This document shows, piece by piece, positions 6,367-13,336 of a stretch of DNA of 13,515 bases. How positions within the stretch are numbered: the stretch's first letter is position 1; each line of letters begins with the position of its first letter. Origin of the DNA: Thermoplasmata archaeon (GTDB lineage: Archaea; Thermoplasmatota; Thermoplasmata; UBA10834); NCBI GenBank assembly GCA_022865445.1, contig JALHSX010000037.1, forward strand, positions 1 to 13,515, in the 5' to 3' direction. Both the position numbers and the translations under genes were made by a program. The notes under the pieces were generated by a model. That model was not told where the DNA came from. It worked only from the letters and a program-made list of their open reading frames with translations, and ran no database searches.

Positions 6367-7080
6367 ATGGTAGATTTCCTTCAGATGGCGGCTGCAGCAG
6401 CGGGGTTCGGACCTGCATTGGCTCTGCTCTACATCACGCTGAAAGACTACACTTTCCCCGGTGTCGAGAAGCCCTACTTCGACGACCGCAAGATGTTCGC
6501 CTTCTTCGCACTCGGCGTTGTTCTGGGAATGCTGATATTCGCATTCGAGAACTGGGGGTCGTACATAGCCGGCGTCGAGACGCTCCTGGCGCTCATACTC
6601 GGGTTCGCGGCGATGGAGGAGCTGATGAAGTTCGTGATATTGAACTTCCCCAGGTTCCAGCGCAAGATCGATACCGGGTTCTATGGGCTTTCGATGGGGC
6701 TCGGGATCAGCTCAACCTTCACGTTCGCGACCGTCTACGTATTCCTGCAAGGTGCGACCAACCCAGGAGCGCTCGAGATTGCCATCGTCTGCCTACTCGG
6801 GTTCATGTTCGTTCTGCTCCACGGCTCCACCACTGCCCTGATAGGGATCGGGATTGCCAGGGGCGACGCGAAGGCCTATTTCGCAGAGGCGTTCCTCGTC
6901 CACGTCGTCTTCAGCCTGTTCTACGAATCGTTCTTCATCGTCGAGCTCATCCAGCCTCCGTTCAATCTGCTGGGACTCGCTGCCGCCGCGGCAGTGGTCT
7001 CATACGAGTACATCAAGGTCCACAGGTTCTCTTATCCAGCTCTGGTCAGAGACGCAAAGCGTCTGGCCCAAAAGAAGTAG
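6367..7080 (+). CDS. PrsW-like intramembrane metalloprotease family protein
   Basis: A 237-residue polytopic membrane protein with about seven hydrophobic segments. It has several marks of the PrsW family in the CAAX-protease superfamily: MEELMK (83-88) as the EExxK motif, DTGFYGLSMGLG (102-113), a conserved His152 in LLHGSTTALIGIG and His179 in LVHVVFSLFYE. PrsW proteins cleave membrane-bound substrates, classically an anti-sigma factor in Bacillus; the archaeal substrate is unknown. After GLG the usual Phe-Glu-Asn motif is replaced by ISSTFTF, so one expected acidic residue is missing and activity may be altered. The ATG at 6367 gives an N-terminal hydrophobic segment with no ribosome binding site at normal distance. 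It is divergent from the zinc-ribbon gene and converges on the gene at 7096. Confidence 0.75.
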   Translation: MVDFLQMAAAAAGFGPALALLYITLKDYTFPGVEKPYFDDRKMFAFFALGVVLGMLIFAFENWGSYIAGVETLLALILGFAAMEELMKFVILNFPRFQRKIDTGFYGLSMGLGISSTFTFATVYVFLQGATNPGALEIAIVCLLGFMFVLLHGSTTALIGIGIARGDAKAYFAEAFLVHVVFSLFYESFFIVELIQPPFNLLGLAAAAAVVSYEYIKVHRFSYPALVRDAKRLAQKK

Positions 7081-7095
7081 ACCGTTCGGGCAAGC

Positions 7096-7554
7096 TCAGA
7101 CAGCCTTGTACGTGCCCTCTTCGGTCTCGTAGATCAGATTGTGCTCCTGCAGGCGTGCGATGATGTCTTCGGGAGAGTCCTTGCCGAGCATGGCAGCGAC
7201 CTTCCTGACATCTTCGAGACTGAACCCGGACTTCAGCTCGGTCAGCTCGCGAGCGATCACACGCATCCTCTCGATCGGATCCTTGATAGGCTTCGCCCGC
7301 TCGGCTATCCTGAAATACGGGTCCTTCTTCCGTGACTTCTTCTCAGTGAGGAGCTGTTCACCTCCCCTCAGAGATGCGTTCGCCTTCGCGACGGAATCGG
7401 CGAGTTCCAAGGGGGAGTCAGTGAGGAACATGATCTTCACCCGCGACATGACTATCTCGCGGCCGCACTGACAGGTCGTGGTCTTCTTGTTCGATTCGAT
7501 GCCCTTTGCCATGCCGCATTTCGGGCAGACCATAACGCCGTACTTCAGTGTCAT
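7096..7554 (-). CDS. Zinc-ribbon/winged-helix protein, DUF5817-like
   Basis: A 152-residue protein. The N-terminus YGVMVCPKCG with Cys10/Cys13 and CQCG with Cys28/Cys30 forms a zinc ribbon. A basic stretch follows (MSRVKIMF, later EKKSRKKDPYFR). The C-terminal 112-150 looks like a winged helix: SLEDVRKVAAMLG, SPEDIIARLQEHNLI, then a wing YETEEGTYKAV. The overall plan resembles the archaeal DUF5817 family, which I recall from haloarchaea; the function is not known to me, though a DNA-binding role is plausible. It is the last gene of the GTPase operon, 16 nt after the V4R-DUF835 stop. AAGGTGATG places a perfect anti-SD match right on the start. A GTG at 7557 is an alternative start three bases upstream. 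Confidence 0.68.
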   Translation of the reverse strand: MTLKYGVMVCPKCGMAKGIESNKKTTTCQCGREIVMSRVKIMFLTDSPLELADSVAKANASLRGGEQLLTEKKSRKKDPYFRIAERAKPIKDPIERMRVIARELTELKSGFSLEDVRKVAAMLGKDSPEDIIARLQEHNLIYETEEGTYKAV

Positions 7555-7570
7555 CACCTTTCAGAGCGGT

Positions 7571-8503
7571 CTAGATGGATCGCATCTCCTTCTCGAGCAT
7601 CTTGAGGTCCGCCTCCGGAAGGGTGAGCGGACTGATGGATGCGAGCAGCACGGATTCTGTCACCGCGATCCTGTCGTTGATGTGCTGAAGCAGCTTGAGC
7701 ACCTTCTGGAACCCGCTCTGCGATATCAAGTACTCGAGACCTGAGAGAAGGACCGCGCAATTCTTGTTCTCGCTGATGAATGTCTTCAAGTCGGAGTATA
7801 GAAGCGCGATGTTCGACGGGTCCCTGGAGTAGCTCTTCTCCTGATCCATCGAAAGCCAGAGGAATGGCACGCCCTTCAGGTCGTATCGTTCCTTCATCTT
7901 CTCCGGATACTCCCTCGTGACGCACAGACAGGGCACGCCGTGCTTGTACGCATCTACGAATATGTCGAAGGCCTGGTCCGGGATCTCCTCTTTGATCAGG
8001 TAAGAGTAGCCTCTTTCGAGGGTGTACTTCCTGACAGACTCGGCTTCCGTGTGTCTGCTGGCCCTAAGCACATCGACCACTTCGTATACCTGCATGACGC
8101 ATGCGATGTATCCTTGGCTGACACACTCGACCTCATCCACCTCGAATCGCTTTCCCATCAGCTGGGAGACGATGCCGGAGAGGTATCCTCGCCCGAAGTC
8201 GCAGGTCTTGCCCTCCTTTGACTCGACAGAATCCTCCAGATTGACCATCATCTCGCTCGCCTCGATCGACTCGATCTTCAATCGGCTGAGGCCTGCCTCC
8301 ATCCAAATCGGTTCGATGATCGACTTGACCTCCGTGAGGTCCGCGCACGAGAGCCCGAAACTATCGACCAGCGCTCGGCCGCATCTCTGACCGTACCTGT
8401 AGATCATGAGCCGCGCTCTCTGGTCGCCTTCGACTATCTCAAGCTCTTCGCGGAGATGCGCGAGAGCGATACCAGGCATGACGAAGAACGGAAGCGATCT
8501 CAT
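7571..8503 (-). CDS. V4R-DUF835 domain protein
   Basis: A 310-residue soluble protein. Residues about 30-142 form a V4R domain, with Cys101 in CDFGRGYLSGIVSQL and the later ECVSQGYIACVMQV (Cys127, Cys135). V4R is a small-ligand-binding fold related to Bet3 of the eukaryotic TRAPP complex. Residues about 162-308 form a DUF835 domain: GYSYLIKEEIPDQAF, CVTREYPEKM, PFLWLS and the hydrophobic VLLSGLEYLISQSGF. DUF835 is largely archaeal and occurs with sensor domains, so a signalling role is likely. The ATG at 8503 overlaps the GTPase stop as ATGA and has GGAGG 7 nt upstream, so the two genes are translationally coupled. An open frame continues to 8593 inside the GTPase gene but is only overlap. 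It might sense a ligand or act on the GTPase. Confidence 0.82.
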   Translation of the reverse strand: MRSLPFFVMPGIALAHLREELEIVEGDQRARLMIYRYGQRCGRALVDSFGLSCADLTEVKSIIEPIWMEAGLSRLKIESIEASEMMVNLEDSVESKEGKTCDFGRGYLSGIVSQLMGKRFEVDEVECVSQGYIACVMQVYEVVDVLRASRHTEAESVRKYTLERGYSYLIKEEIPDQAFDIFVDAYKHGVPCLCVTREYPEKMKERYDLKGVPFLWLSMDQEKSYSRDPSNIALLYSDLKTFISENKNCAVLLSGLEYLISQSGFQKVLKLLQHINDRIAVTESVLLASISPLTLPEADLKMLEKEMRSI

Positions 8504-9012
8504 GAGACCGCCTCCATCAGCTTCTTGCCCATCTCGCTGAATGCATGCTCGACGTTCAGCCCGGTCTTGGCGCTCGTCTCGATGACCGGGCATCCGACGG
8601 AAGCTCCGAAGGCTTCGAGCTCAGCGAGCGTGAACTTCCTCTCCAGGTCGGACTTGTTCCCGAGGATTATCACAGGCATGTCGCCGACCATCGACCTGAA
8701 ACTCCCGAGCCATGTTTTCAGGTTCTTCATCGTATCAGGTCGGGTGAAATCGCAGACGGCAAATGCGCCGGCCGCGCCCCTGTAATAGGCAGCGTGAAGC
8801 GCCTCTTGCGACTTCTGACCCAGGATGTCCCAGATCATCAAATCGAGGTCGACTTCGCCCACCCTGAAGGATTTCTTGGTCACTTTGGTCCCGAATGACA
8901 TGAGGTACTTGTCGTCGAAAACATCGAAAACGTACCGCCTTACAAGGCTCGTCTTGCCCACGGCGCCGTCGCCCAGCAAGCAGAGTTTGATGATGTATTT
9001 CCCAGATGGCAT
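8500..9012 (-). CDS. Rab/Ras-like small GTPase
   Basis: A 170-residue GTPase of nearly minimal size. All guanine-nucleotide motifs are present: G1 GDGAVGKTS (14-22), switch I Thr42 in FGTKVTKK, G3 WDILGQ (61-66), G4 NKSD (119-122) and G5 ETSAKTG (145-151). The sequence reads like eukaryotic Rab/Ras, including the YYRGAAGAFAVCDFT stretch (77-90). The G3 region is WDILGQK rather than WDTAGQE, keeping the catalytic Gln66. There is no C-terminal cysteine for prenylation, so it is probably cytosolic or recruited by a partner. The ATG at 9012 follows a TATA-like box by about 33 nt, giving a very short leader. It is the first gene of a three-gene minus-strand operon and overlaps the V4R-DUF835 gene by 4 nt. 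Confidence 0.92.
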   Translation of the reverse strand: MPSGKYIIKLCLLGDGAVGKTSLVRRYVFDVFDDKYLMSFGTKVTKKSFRVGEVDLDLMIWDILGQKSQEALHAAYYRGAAGAFAVCDFTRPDTMKNLKTWLGSFRSMVGDMPVIILGNKSDLERKFTLAELEAFGASVGCPVIETSAKTGLNVEHAFSEMGKKLMEAVS

Positions 9013-9040
9013 TCAAAACCATGTGTTAATGCTCAGAATG

Positions 9041-9050
9041 GTATTTAACC
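9041..9050. promoter_or_regulatory. Shared TATA-like box between the GTPase and ABC operons
   Basis: GTATTTAACC, within the near-palindrome GGTATTTAACC, reads as a TATA box on both strands. On the minus strand it is about 33 nt before the GTPase ATG. On the plus strand it predicts initiation near 9072, ahead of the ABC ATPase. Two divergent operons may share it. Confidence 0.5.
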
Positions 9051-9132
9051 GCTGACATGCCATTTGCCCGTCTGAGGAACTGGCTACTGGCGCGTGTTCA
9101 TCAGCGATATGGAACCGGAGGAGCGGACTCGA

Positions 9133-9912
9133 ATGAGCGAGGTCAGTGAGAGGGACGGCAAGAAGATCAAAAGGACTCTCGAAGGAGAGAACGACGCCGT
9201 CCACTTGCACAAGCTGCGCAAAGAGTTCGACGACTTGGTGGCAGTTGACGACCTCGACCTCGGAATAGAACGTGGGATTCTGTACGGCATGATAGGTCCC
9301 AACGGCTCCGGCAAGACGACCACTATCAAGATGCTCGTCGGCCTCCTGAGACCGACCTCCGGCAAGGCCTACGTCCTGGGAGAGAAGGTTCCGATCCGAG
9401 ACAACATCTCGAGGATAGGGTACATGCCCCAGGATATGGCGATCTACACGGACCTGACCGTCCACGAGAACCTCGAACTGTTCTCCGAACTGTACCGAAT
9501 GGACAAGAAGGAATTCAAGAGACGGGAGAAGGAGCTTCTGGCAGTCATCGATCTGTCCGAGCGCAAGGACAGCCTTGTCTCACAACTGAGCGGTGGCATG
9601 AAGCACAGAGTCTCACTCGCATGCGCACTCATCCATGACCCGGAAGTTGTCTTCCTTGACGAGCCCACGGTCGGGGTCGACCCCGAGCTGAGGGTGGGCT
9701 TCTGGAATTACTTCCACGACCTGAAGGCCAAGGGCAAGACCGTCATCCTAACGACGCACTACATGGACGAGGCGGTGAAGTGCGACATCGTCGGCATGAT
9801 GAGGTCGGGCAGACTTATCGGTGAGGGCACCCCGAACGAGCTCATGGCAGCGACCTCTACCACGGACCTCGAATCAGCGTTCATGACGATGGCTAGGAAG
9901 GTGGGGACATGA
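9133..9912 (+). CDS. ABC-2 type transporter ATP-binding protein
   Basis: A 259-residue cytoplasmic ATPase that would power the permease encoded next to it. Motifs in order: Walker A GPNGSGKT (55-62), Q-loop YMPQD (Gln100), signature LSGGM (152-156), Walker B VVFLDEP (172-178, catalytic Glu177), D-loop VGVDP and switch His209 in TTHYMDEA. Length and motif style match DrrA/NatA-type ATPases of exporters. The frame is open back to a GTG at 9094. The ATG at 9133 is preferred because GGAGGAG (9117-9123) lies 9 nt before it. The gene ends in ATGA, overlapping the permease start by 4 nt, so the subunits are coupled. The cargo cannot be told; drugs, lipids and sodium are all known in the family. Confidence 0.92.
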   Translation: MSEVSERDGKKIKRTLEGENDAVHLHKLRKEFDDLVAVDDLDLGIERGILYGMIGPNGSGKTTTIKMLVGLLRPTSGKAYVLGEKVPIRDNISRIGYMPQDMAIYTDLTVHENLELFSELYRMDKKEFKRREKELLAVIDLSERKDSLVSQLSGGMKHRVSLACALIHDPEVVFLDEPTVGVDPELRVGFWNYFHDLKAKGKTVILTTHYMDEAVKCDIVGMMRSGRLIGEGTPNELMAATSTTDLESAFMTMARKVGT

Positions 9913-11054
9913 GGTTCGACAGAATCCTCGCCATCGCGAAGAAGAACCTTCGGTCGCTCAAACACGACAAACGAACGATTGGATTCCTCGTGCTGATGCC
10001 GCTGCTGATGATCACCATCTTCGGCTACACCTTCGGGGGCAACATCAGGAACGTCGACGTATACATCGTCAACCTCGACCGCGCTCCCACTAACGTTTCG
10101 GTCTCAGCAGCAATCGTTGCCAATTTGGAGACTCGAGACACTCTCCACATCGTCAAGATATACGGCCCAGGCGACGCGGGCGTCGACCCACTTGCGATCT
10201 CGAGAGACGAAGTGAAGGACACACATATCTGGGCCACCATAGTGTTCAACGAGACCTTCTCCGAGGACGTCGCGACGGCGACATCGGGCAGCGACGGCCG
10301 ACCAGCCATGATCCAGCTCATAGTCGATGGCACAAACCCAAACATCGTCCAGGCGATATCGAATGACATCCTCACATCTGTCCGCGCGCTGGTCGGGACA
10401 CAGGCATCCGTTACCCCCATCTCAATCTCGACGGACCTCGTGTACGGCAAGGATGCGAGGTTCATCGATTTCTTCGCGCCCGGAGTGATGGGCCTCGCGG
10501 CTATGATGGTCACTTTCATGCTTTCCATCATCTCGTTCGTACATGAGAGAAGCGCGTCGACTCTCGACAGACTCCTCAGCACGCCCGTGACCGAGGGAGA
10601 GGTCGTCGCGGGCTATGCGATCGCGTTCGGGCTCGTCGGTCTGATCCAGTCGACCGTGATCATACTGGCCGCGGTCCTGCTGTTCCAGATACAGATAGTC
10701 GGGAACCCGCTCACGGCGCTGCTGATCATATTCGTGTTCGGCATGGGCATGCAGGGTCTCGGGTTCCTGCTTTCCTCGATCGCGAAGAACGAGTTCCAGG
10801 CGATACAGTTCCTGCCGATCATCCTGTTCCCATCGATACTGCTGTCGGGCGTGTTCTGGCCGATTGAGGCGGTTCCGACGCTGCTCAGGCCGATATCCAA
10901 CTTCATACCGCTGACCTACGCGGTCGATGGGATGAGGTCGGTCATGATCAGGGGCTGGGGCATCGGAGATATCTGGTTCCAGTTCGGCGTACTCATCATA
11001 TTCGCATGTGTTATGCTAGTGTTGAGCACTTACGGTCTCAAGAGAAGGAAGTGA
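9909..11054 (+). CDS. ABC-2 type transporter permease
   Basis: A 381-residue integral membrane protein with the ABC2_membrane_3 layout. It has a cytoplasmic N-terminus with an elbow-like helix, TM1 at about 24-42, an external domain at about 44-185, then TM2 at 187-211, TM3 at 234-258, TM4 at 267-290, TM5 at 298-318 and TM6 at 356-375. Between TM2 and TM3 is the family coupling segment HERSASTLDRLLSTPV (212-226). LLSGVFWPIEAVP (311-323) and IPLTYAVDGMR (333-343) are also typical. It pairs with the overlapping ATPase gene, as a homodimer because no second permease is present. The large external domain suggests substrate capture or export to the outside. The regulator gene begins 6 nt after its stop. 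Confidence 0.9.
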   Translation: MRFDRILAIAKKNLRSLKHDKRTIGFLVLMPLLMITIFGYTFGGNIRNVDVYIVNLDRAPTNVSVSAAIVANLETRDTLHIVKIYGPGDAGVDPLAISRDEVKDTHIWATIVFNETFSEDVATATSGSDGRPAMIQLIVDGTNPNIVQAISNDILTSVRALVGTQASVTPISISTDLVYGKDARFIDFFAPGVMGLAAMMVTFMLSIISFVHERSASTLDRLLSTPVTEGEVVAGYAIAFGLVGLIQSTVIILAAVLLFQIQIVGNPLTALLIIFVFGMGMQGLGFLLSSIAKNEFQAIQFLPIILFPSILLSGVFWPIEAVPTLLRPISNFIPLTYAVDGMRSVMIRGWGIGDIWFQFGVLIIFACVMLVLSTYGLKRRK

Positions 11055-11060
11055 CCCGAG

Positions 11061-11882
11061 TTGGACGCCAGACCCAGAATCGTGTTCGTTTCGGAAGGCA
11101 AGGAGATCACGCACAGGCAGATGGAGGCCCTGGCCGCTCTGAACGAAGCGGGCAGCATGAAGAAAGCCGCTGAGTCAATAGGCGTATCGACCCCCGTTCT
11201 CCACAAATACGTGCGGGATATCGAGGATAAGGCCGACGCAAGCCTCGTGATATCGAACAGCAAAGGCAGCAGGCTCACAGACTCTGGCCTCGAGCTGCTG
11301 AGGAGGTTCAGAGCGTACGAACTCAGGCTGAAGGACGAGGATGTGCTCAGGGTCGCGGGCACAGTCGTCTCGGAGAAGTGTCTCTTGACCGCCGCGACAG
11401 AGCTCTCGGACGCCGGCACACCGTGTCATGTCACGATATCCACCGACGATGTGAATCTTCGGCTCCTGGAGGAGAGGAGACTGGACTGCGTCCTAGTGGA
11501 CGATGCCATGTTCGCGATGGAGAGATCGCCCGATCTTCAGAGCGCGGAGATCGGCTCGGACATGCTGTTGCTCAAGGACACCGGGCCGAGGTACGCTCGG
11601 CTAGGCTTCGGCGCCCAGCGACTTGCGTTCCGATACCTTGACGAGAGAGAGATACCGCACGATGTCGTCCGAACGATCTTCGAGCCCTCGATGATCGATC
11701 GAACTGACCTCAGCTACTTCGTCAACAAGAGCCTCGTGAGGGAAGGGATCGTGGAGGCCGACGGCGCCAAGGACCAGCTGTGGTCGATACACTCCATCAT
11801 GGCGCTCACGGCCACCGATCGAGACGACCTGGCCGCATTCTTGGAAGAGGCCAGAGAGGCGTGGATTTACCGAAAAGGGTAA
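11061..11882 (+). CDS. LysR/ModE-like HTH regulator with periplasmic-binding-protein-like domain
   Basis: A 273-residue protein. Residues 17-82 form a winged HTH of the LysR/ModE type: THRQMEALAALNEAGSMKKA, IGVSTPVLHKYVRDIE and the wing region with SRLTDSGLELLRRF. The remainder (about 97-270) looks like a PBP-like ligand-binding domain, with the subdomain pattern VTISTDDVNLRLLEERRLD (124-142) and LSYFVNKSLVREG near the end. Such one-component regulators bind a small ligand and control nearby genes. The TTG start at 11061 lies 6 nt after the permease stop; a later ATG would cut into the HTH. Position as the third gene of the ABC operon suggests it senses the cargo or controls the transporter, which is inference. 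The ligand is unknown. Confidence 0.78.
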   Translation: MDARPRIVFVSEGKEITHRQMEALAALNEAGSMKKAAESIGVSTPVLHKYVRDIEDKADASLVISNSKGSRLTDSGLELLRRFRAYELRLKDEDVLRVAGTVVSEKCLLTAATELSDAGTPCHVTISTDDVNLRLLEERRLDCVLVDDAMFAMERSPDLQSAEIGSDMLLLKDTGPRYARLGFGAQRLAFRYLDEREIPHDVVRTIFEPSMIDRTDLSYFVNKSLVREGIVEADGAKDQLWSIHSIMALTATDRDDLAAFLEEAREAWIYRKG

Positions 11883-11908
11883 CGCTTAAGCCTTTCCAGC
11901 AAAACCCT

Positions 11909-11916
11909 CAAATATG
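11909..11916 (+). promoter_or_regulatory. TATA-like box of the hdrCB operon
   Basis: CAAATATG lies about 30-35 nt before the TTG at 11946, giving initiation near 11940 and a very short leader. GGTGAG at 11937-11942 could act as ribosome binding site if the transcript starts a little earlier. A TTAAG at 11886-11890 is a weaker alternative. Confidence 0.4.
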
Positions 11917-11945
11917 CTGCCCGCGCAATCAGGGTCGGTGAGTCA

Positions 11946-12461
11946 TTGGCAGAAGCCAAGGAACCGAACCCAGAATTCACGCGCAAGGTGGTCGATGCAG
12001 GAGGCAAGACAGTCAATCTGTGCTTCCAATGCGGGACATGCACGGGCAGTTGCCCGTCGGGCAGGCAGACCGCGTTCAGAATCAGGAAGGTAGTCAGGAG
12101 GGCCCAGCTGGGCTTCGAGGAGGATGTTCTTCCCTCGGAAGACCTTTGGCTGTGCACGACCTGCTACACGTGCTACGAGAGATGCCCGCGAGGCGTCGAG
12201 ATCGTAGACATCATCATGGCGCTCAGGAACATGGCCGTCAGGAAAGGCTACATGGCAGAGCCCCACAGGAAGGTCGCGGAGCTCATCTCCAAGACAGGTC
12301 ACCTCGTGTCGCTCAGGGACGAGGACAAGACCCTGAGGAGCAAACTGGGATTGCAGGCCACTCCGCCGACTGTATTCTCGGACCCGAAGGCGCTGGAGGA
12401 AGTGAAGAAGATCGCGGCCCTGTGCGGCTTCGACAAGTTGGTTGCTGGGGGTGCGAAGTGA
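11946..12461 (+). CDS. hdrC: Heterodisulfide reductase subunit C-like iron-sulfur protein
   Basis: A 171-residue soluble protein carrying two [4Fe-4S] motifs: CFQCGTCTGSCPSG (Cys26/29/32/36) and CTTCYTCYERCPRG (Cys70/73/76/80). HdrC passes electrons from HdrA to HdrB. In methanogens the complex reduces the CoM-S-S-CoB heterodisulfide; in non-methanogens related complexes act in sulfur or other disulfide metabolism. The length and the C-terminal helical part, including EVKKIAALCGF, fit HdrC. The start is TTG at 11946, just after GGTGAG; the first in-frame ATG lies too far into the protein. The TGA overlaps the hdrB ATG by one base (TGATG). No hdrA is visible in this window, so the electron donor is unknown. 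Confidence 0.9.
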   Translation: MAEAKEPNPEFTRKVVDAGGKTVNLCFQCGTCTGSCPSGRQTAFRIRKVVRRAQLGFEEDVLPSEDLWLCTTCYTCYERCPRGVEIVDIIMALRNMAVRKGYMAEPHRKVAELISKTGHLVSLRDEDKTLRSKLGLQATPPTVFSDPKALEEVKKIAALCGFDKLVAGGAK

Positions 12462-13315
12462 TGGCCAAATACGCATTCTTCCTGGGCTGCATCATGCCTC
12501 TCAGATATCCGGGCATAGAGAGCGCCTCGAGGGAGGTCTTCAAATCATTGGGCGTAGAGCTGGTCGACATGCAGGGCGCGAGCTGCTGCCCCGCTCCTGG
12601 TGTCATGCGCTCGTTCGACCAGACATATTGGATGACCGTCGCGGCGAGGAACCTCGCGATAGCCGAGAAGATGGGCGTCGACGGCGTGCTCACGATCTGC
12701 AACGGCTGCTTCGACACTCTTTTCGAGGTCGCGCACAAGCTGAACCACGACCCCGAGCTGAGGAAGAAGATCAACAAGATACTCAAGGACGCCACCGGCA
12801 TGGAATACAACGGCACGATCGCCGTCAGGCACTTCGTCGAGCTTCTCTACCGTGATGTGGGCGTAGAGGCCATCAAGGCGAAGGTCAAGGGAGGCAAGAA
12901 CCTCAAGGCCGCTGTGCACTATGGCTGCCACTTCTTGAAACCGAGCAACATCAAGAAGATCGACGACGCCGAGAGACCCCATGTCTTCGACGACATCGTA
13001 GAGGCTGCGGGCATGACAAGCGTTACGTACAAGGACAAGGGAACCTGTTGCGGCGCGGGCGGCGGCGTGAGAGCAAGAACGCCGGATGTCGCGCTCAAGA
13101 TGACCGCCGAGAACCTGAAGAACATGACGGCCGCGGGAGTCGATGTCATAGTCGACTGCTGCCCGTTCTGCCACCTCCAGTACGATGCGGGCCAGGTCGC
13201 CCTCAAGGAATACAAGATCCCGGTCCTGCACCTGTCGCAGCTGTTGGGCCTGGCGTTCGGCTTGGAGAAGGACAAGCTCGGGCTCGAAGTGCACCAGACT
13301 AAGGTAAACCTCTAG
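12461..13315 (+). CDS. hdrB: Heterodisulfide reductase subunit B-like protein
   Basis: A 284-residue soluble protein with two CCG domains. The first has Cys10, Cys42-Cys43, Cys80 and Cys83; the second has Cys156, Cys196-Cys197, Cys234 and Cys237. Both follow the C...CC...CxxC pattern that binds the non-cubane iron-sulfur clusters at which HdrB cleaves a disulfide. All ligands are present, so the protein should be functional. Typical HdrB sequence is also seen in YAFFLGC, ICNGCF and CPFCHLQYD. The frame is open upstream to 12020, but that part overlaps hdrC in another frame. The ATG at 12461 overlaps the hdrC stop, showing coupled translation. The physiological disulfide is uncertain because no methanogenesis gene is in view. 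Confidence 0.92.
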   Translation: MAKYAFFLGCIMPLRYPGIESASREVFKSLGVELVDMQGASCCPAPGVMRSFDQTYWMTVAARNLAIAEKMGVDGVLTICNGCFDTLFEVAHKLNHDPELRKKINKILKDATGMEYNGTIAVRHFVELLYRDVGVEAIKAKVKGGKNLKAAVHYGCHFLKPSNIKKIDDAERPHVFDDIVEAAGMTSVTYKDKGTCCGAGGGVRARTPDVALKMTAENLKNMTAAGVDVIVDCCPFCHLQYDAGQVALKEYKIPVLHLSQLLGLAFGLEKDKLGLEVHQTKVNL

Positions 13316-13336
13316 GAATATGGGAGCTGTCCGAGG

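Noticed and set aside
8504..8593. 30-residue N-terminal extension of the V4R-DUF835 protein
   Set aside because: It lies inside the GTPase gene in another frame and is charged, unpatterned sequence; GGAGG at 8511-8515 points to the ATG at 8503.
12020..12460. 147-residue N-terminal extension of HdrB overlapping hdrC
   Set aside because: The region codes for HdrC in another frame with eight cluster cysteines; HdrB homology begins at the ATG at 12461.
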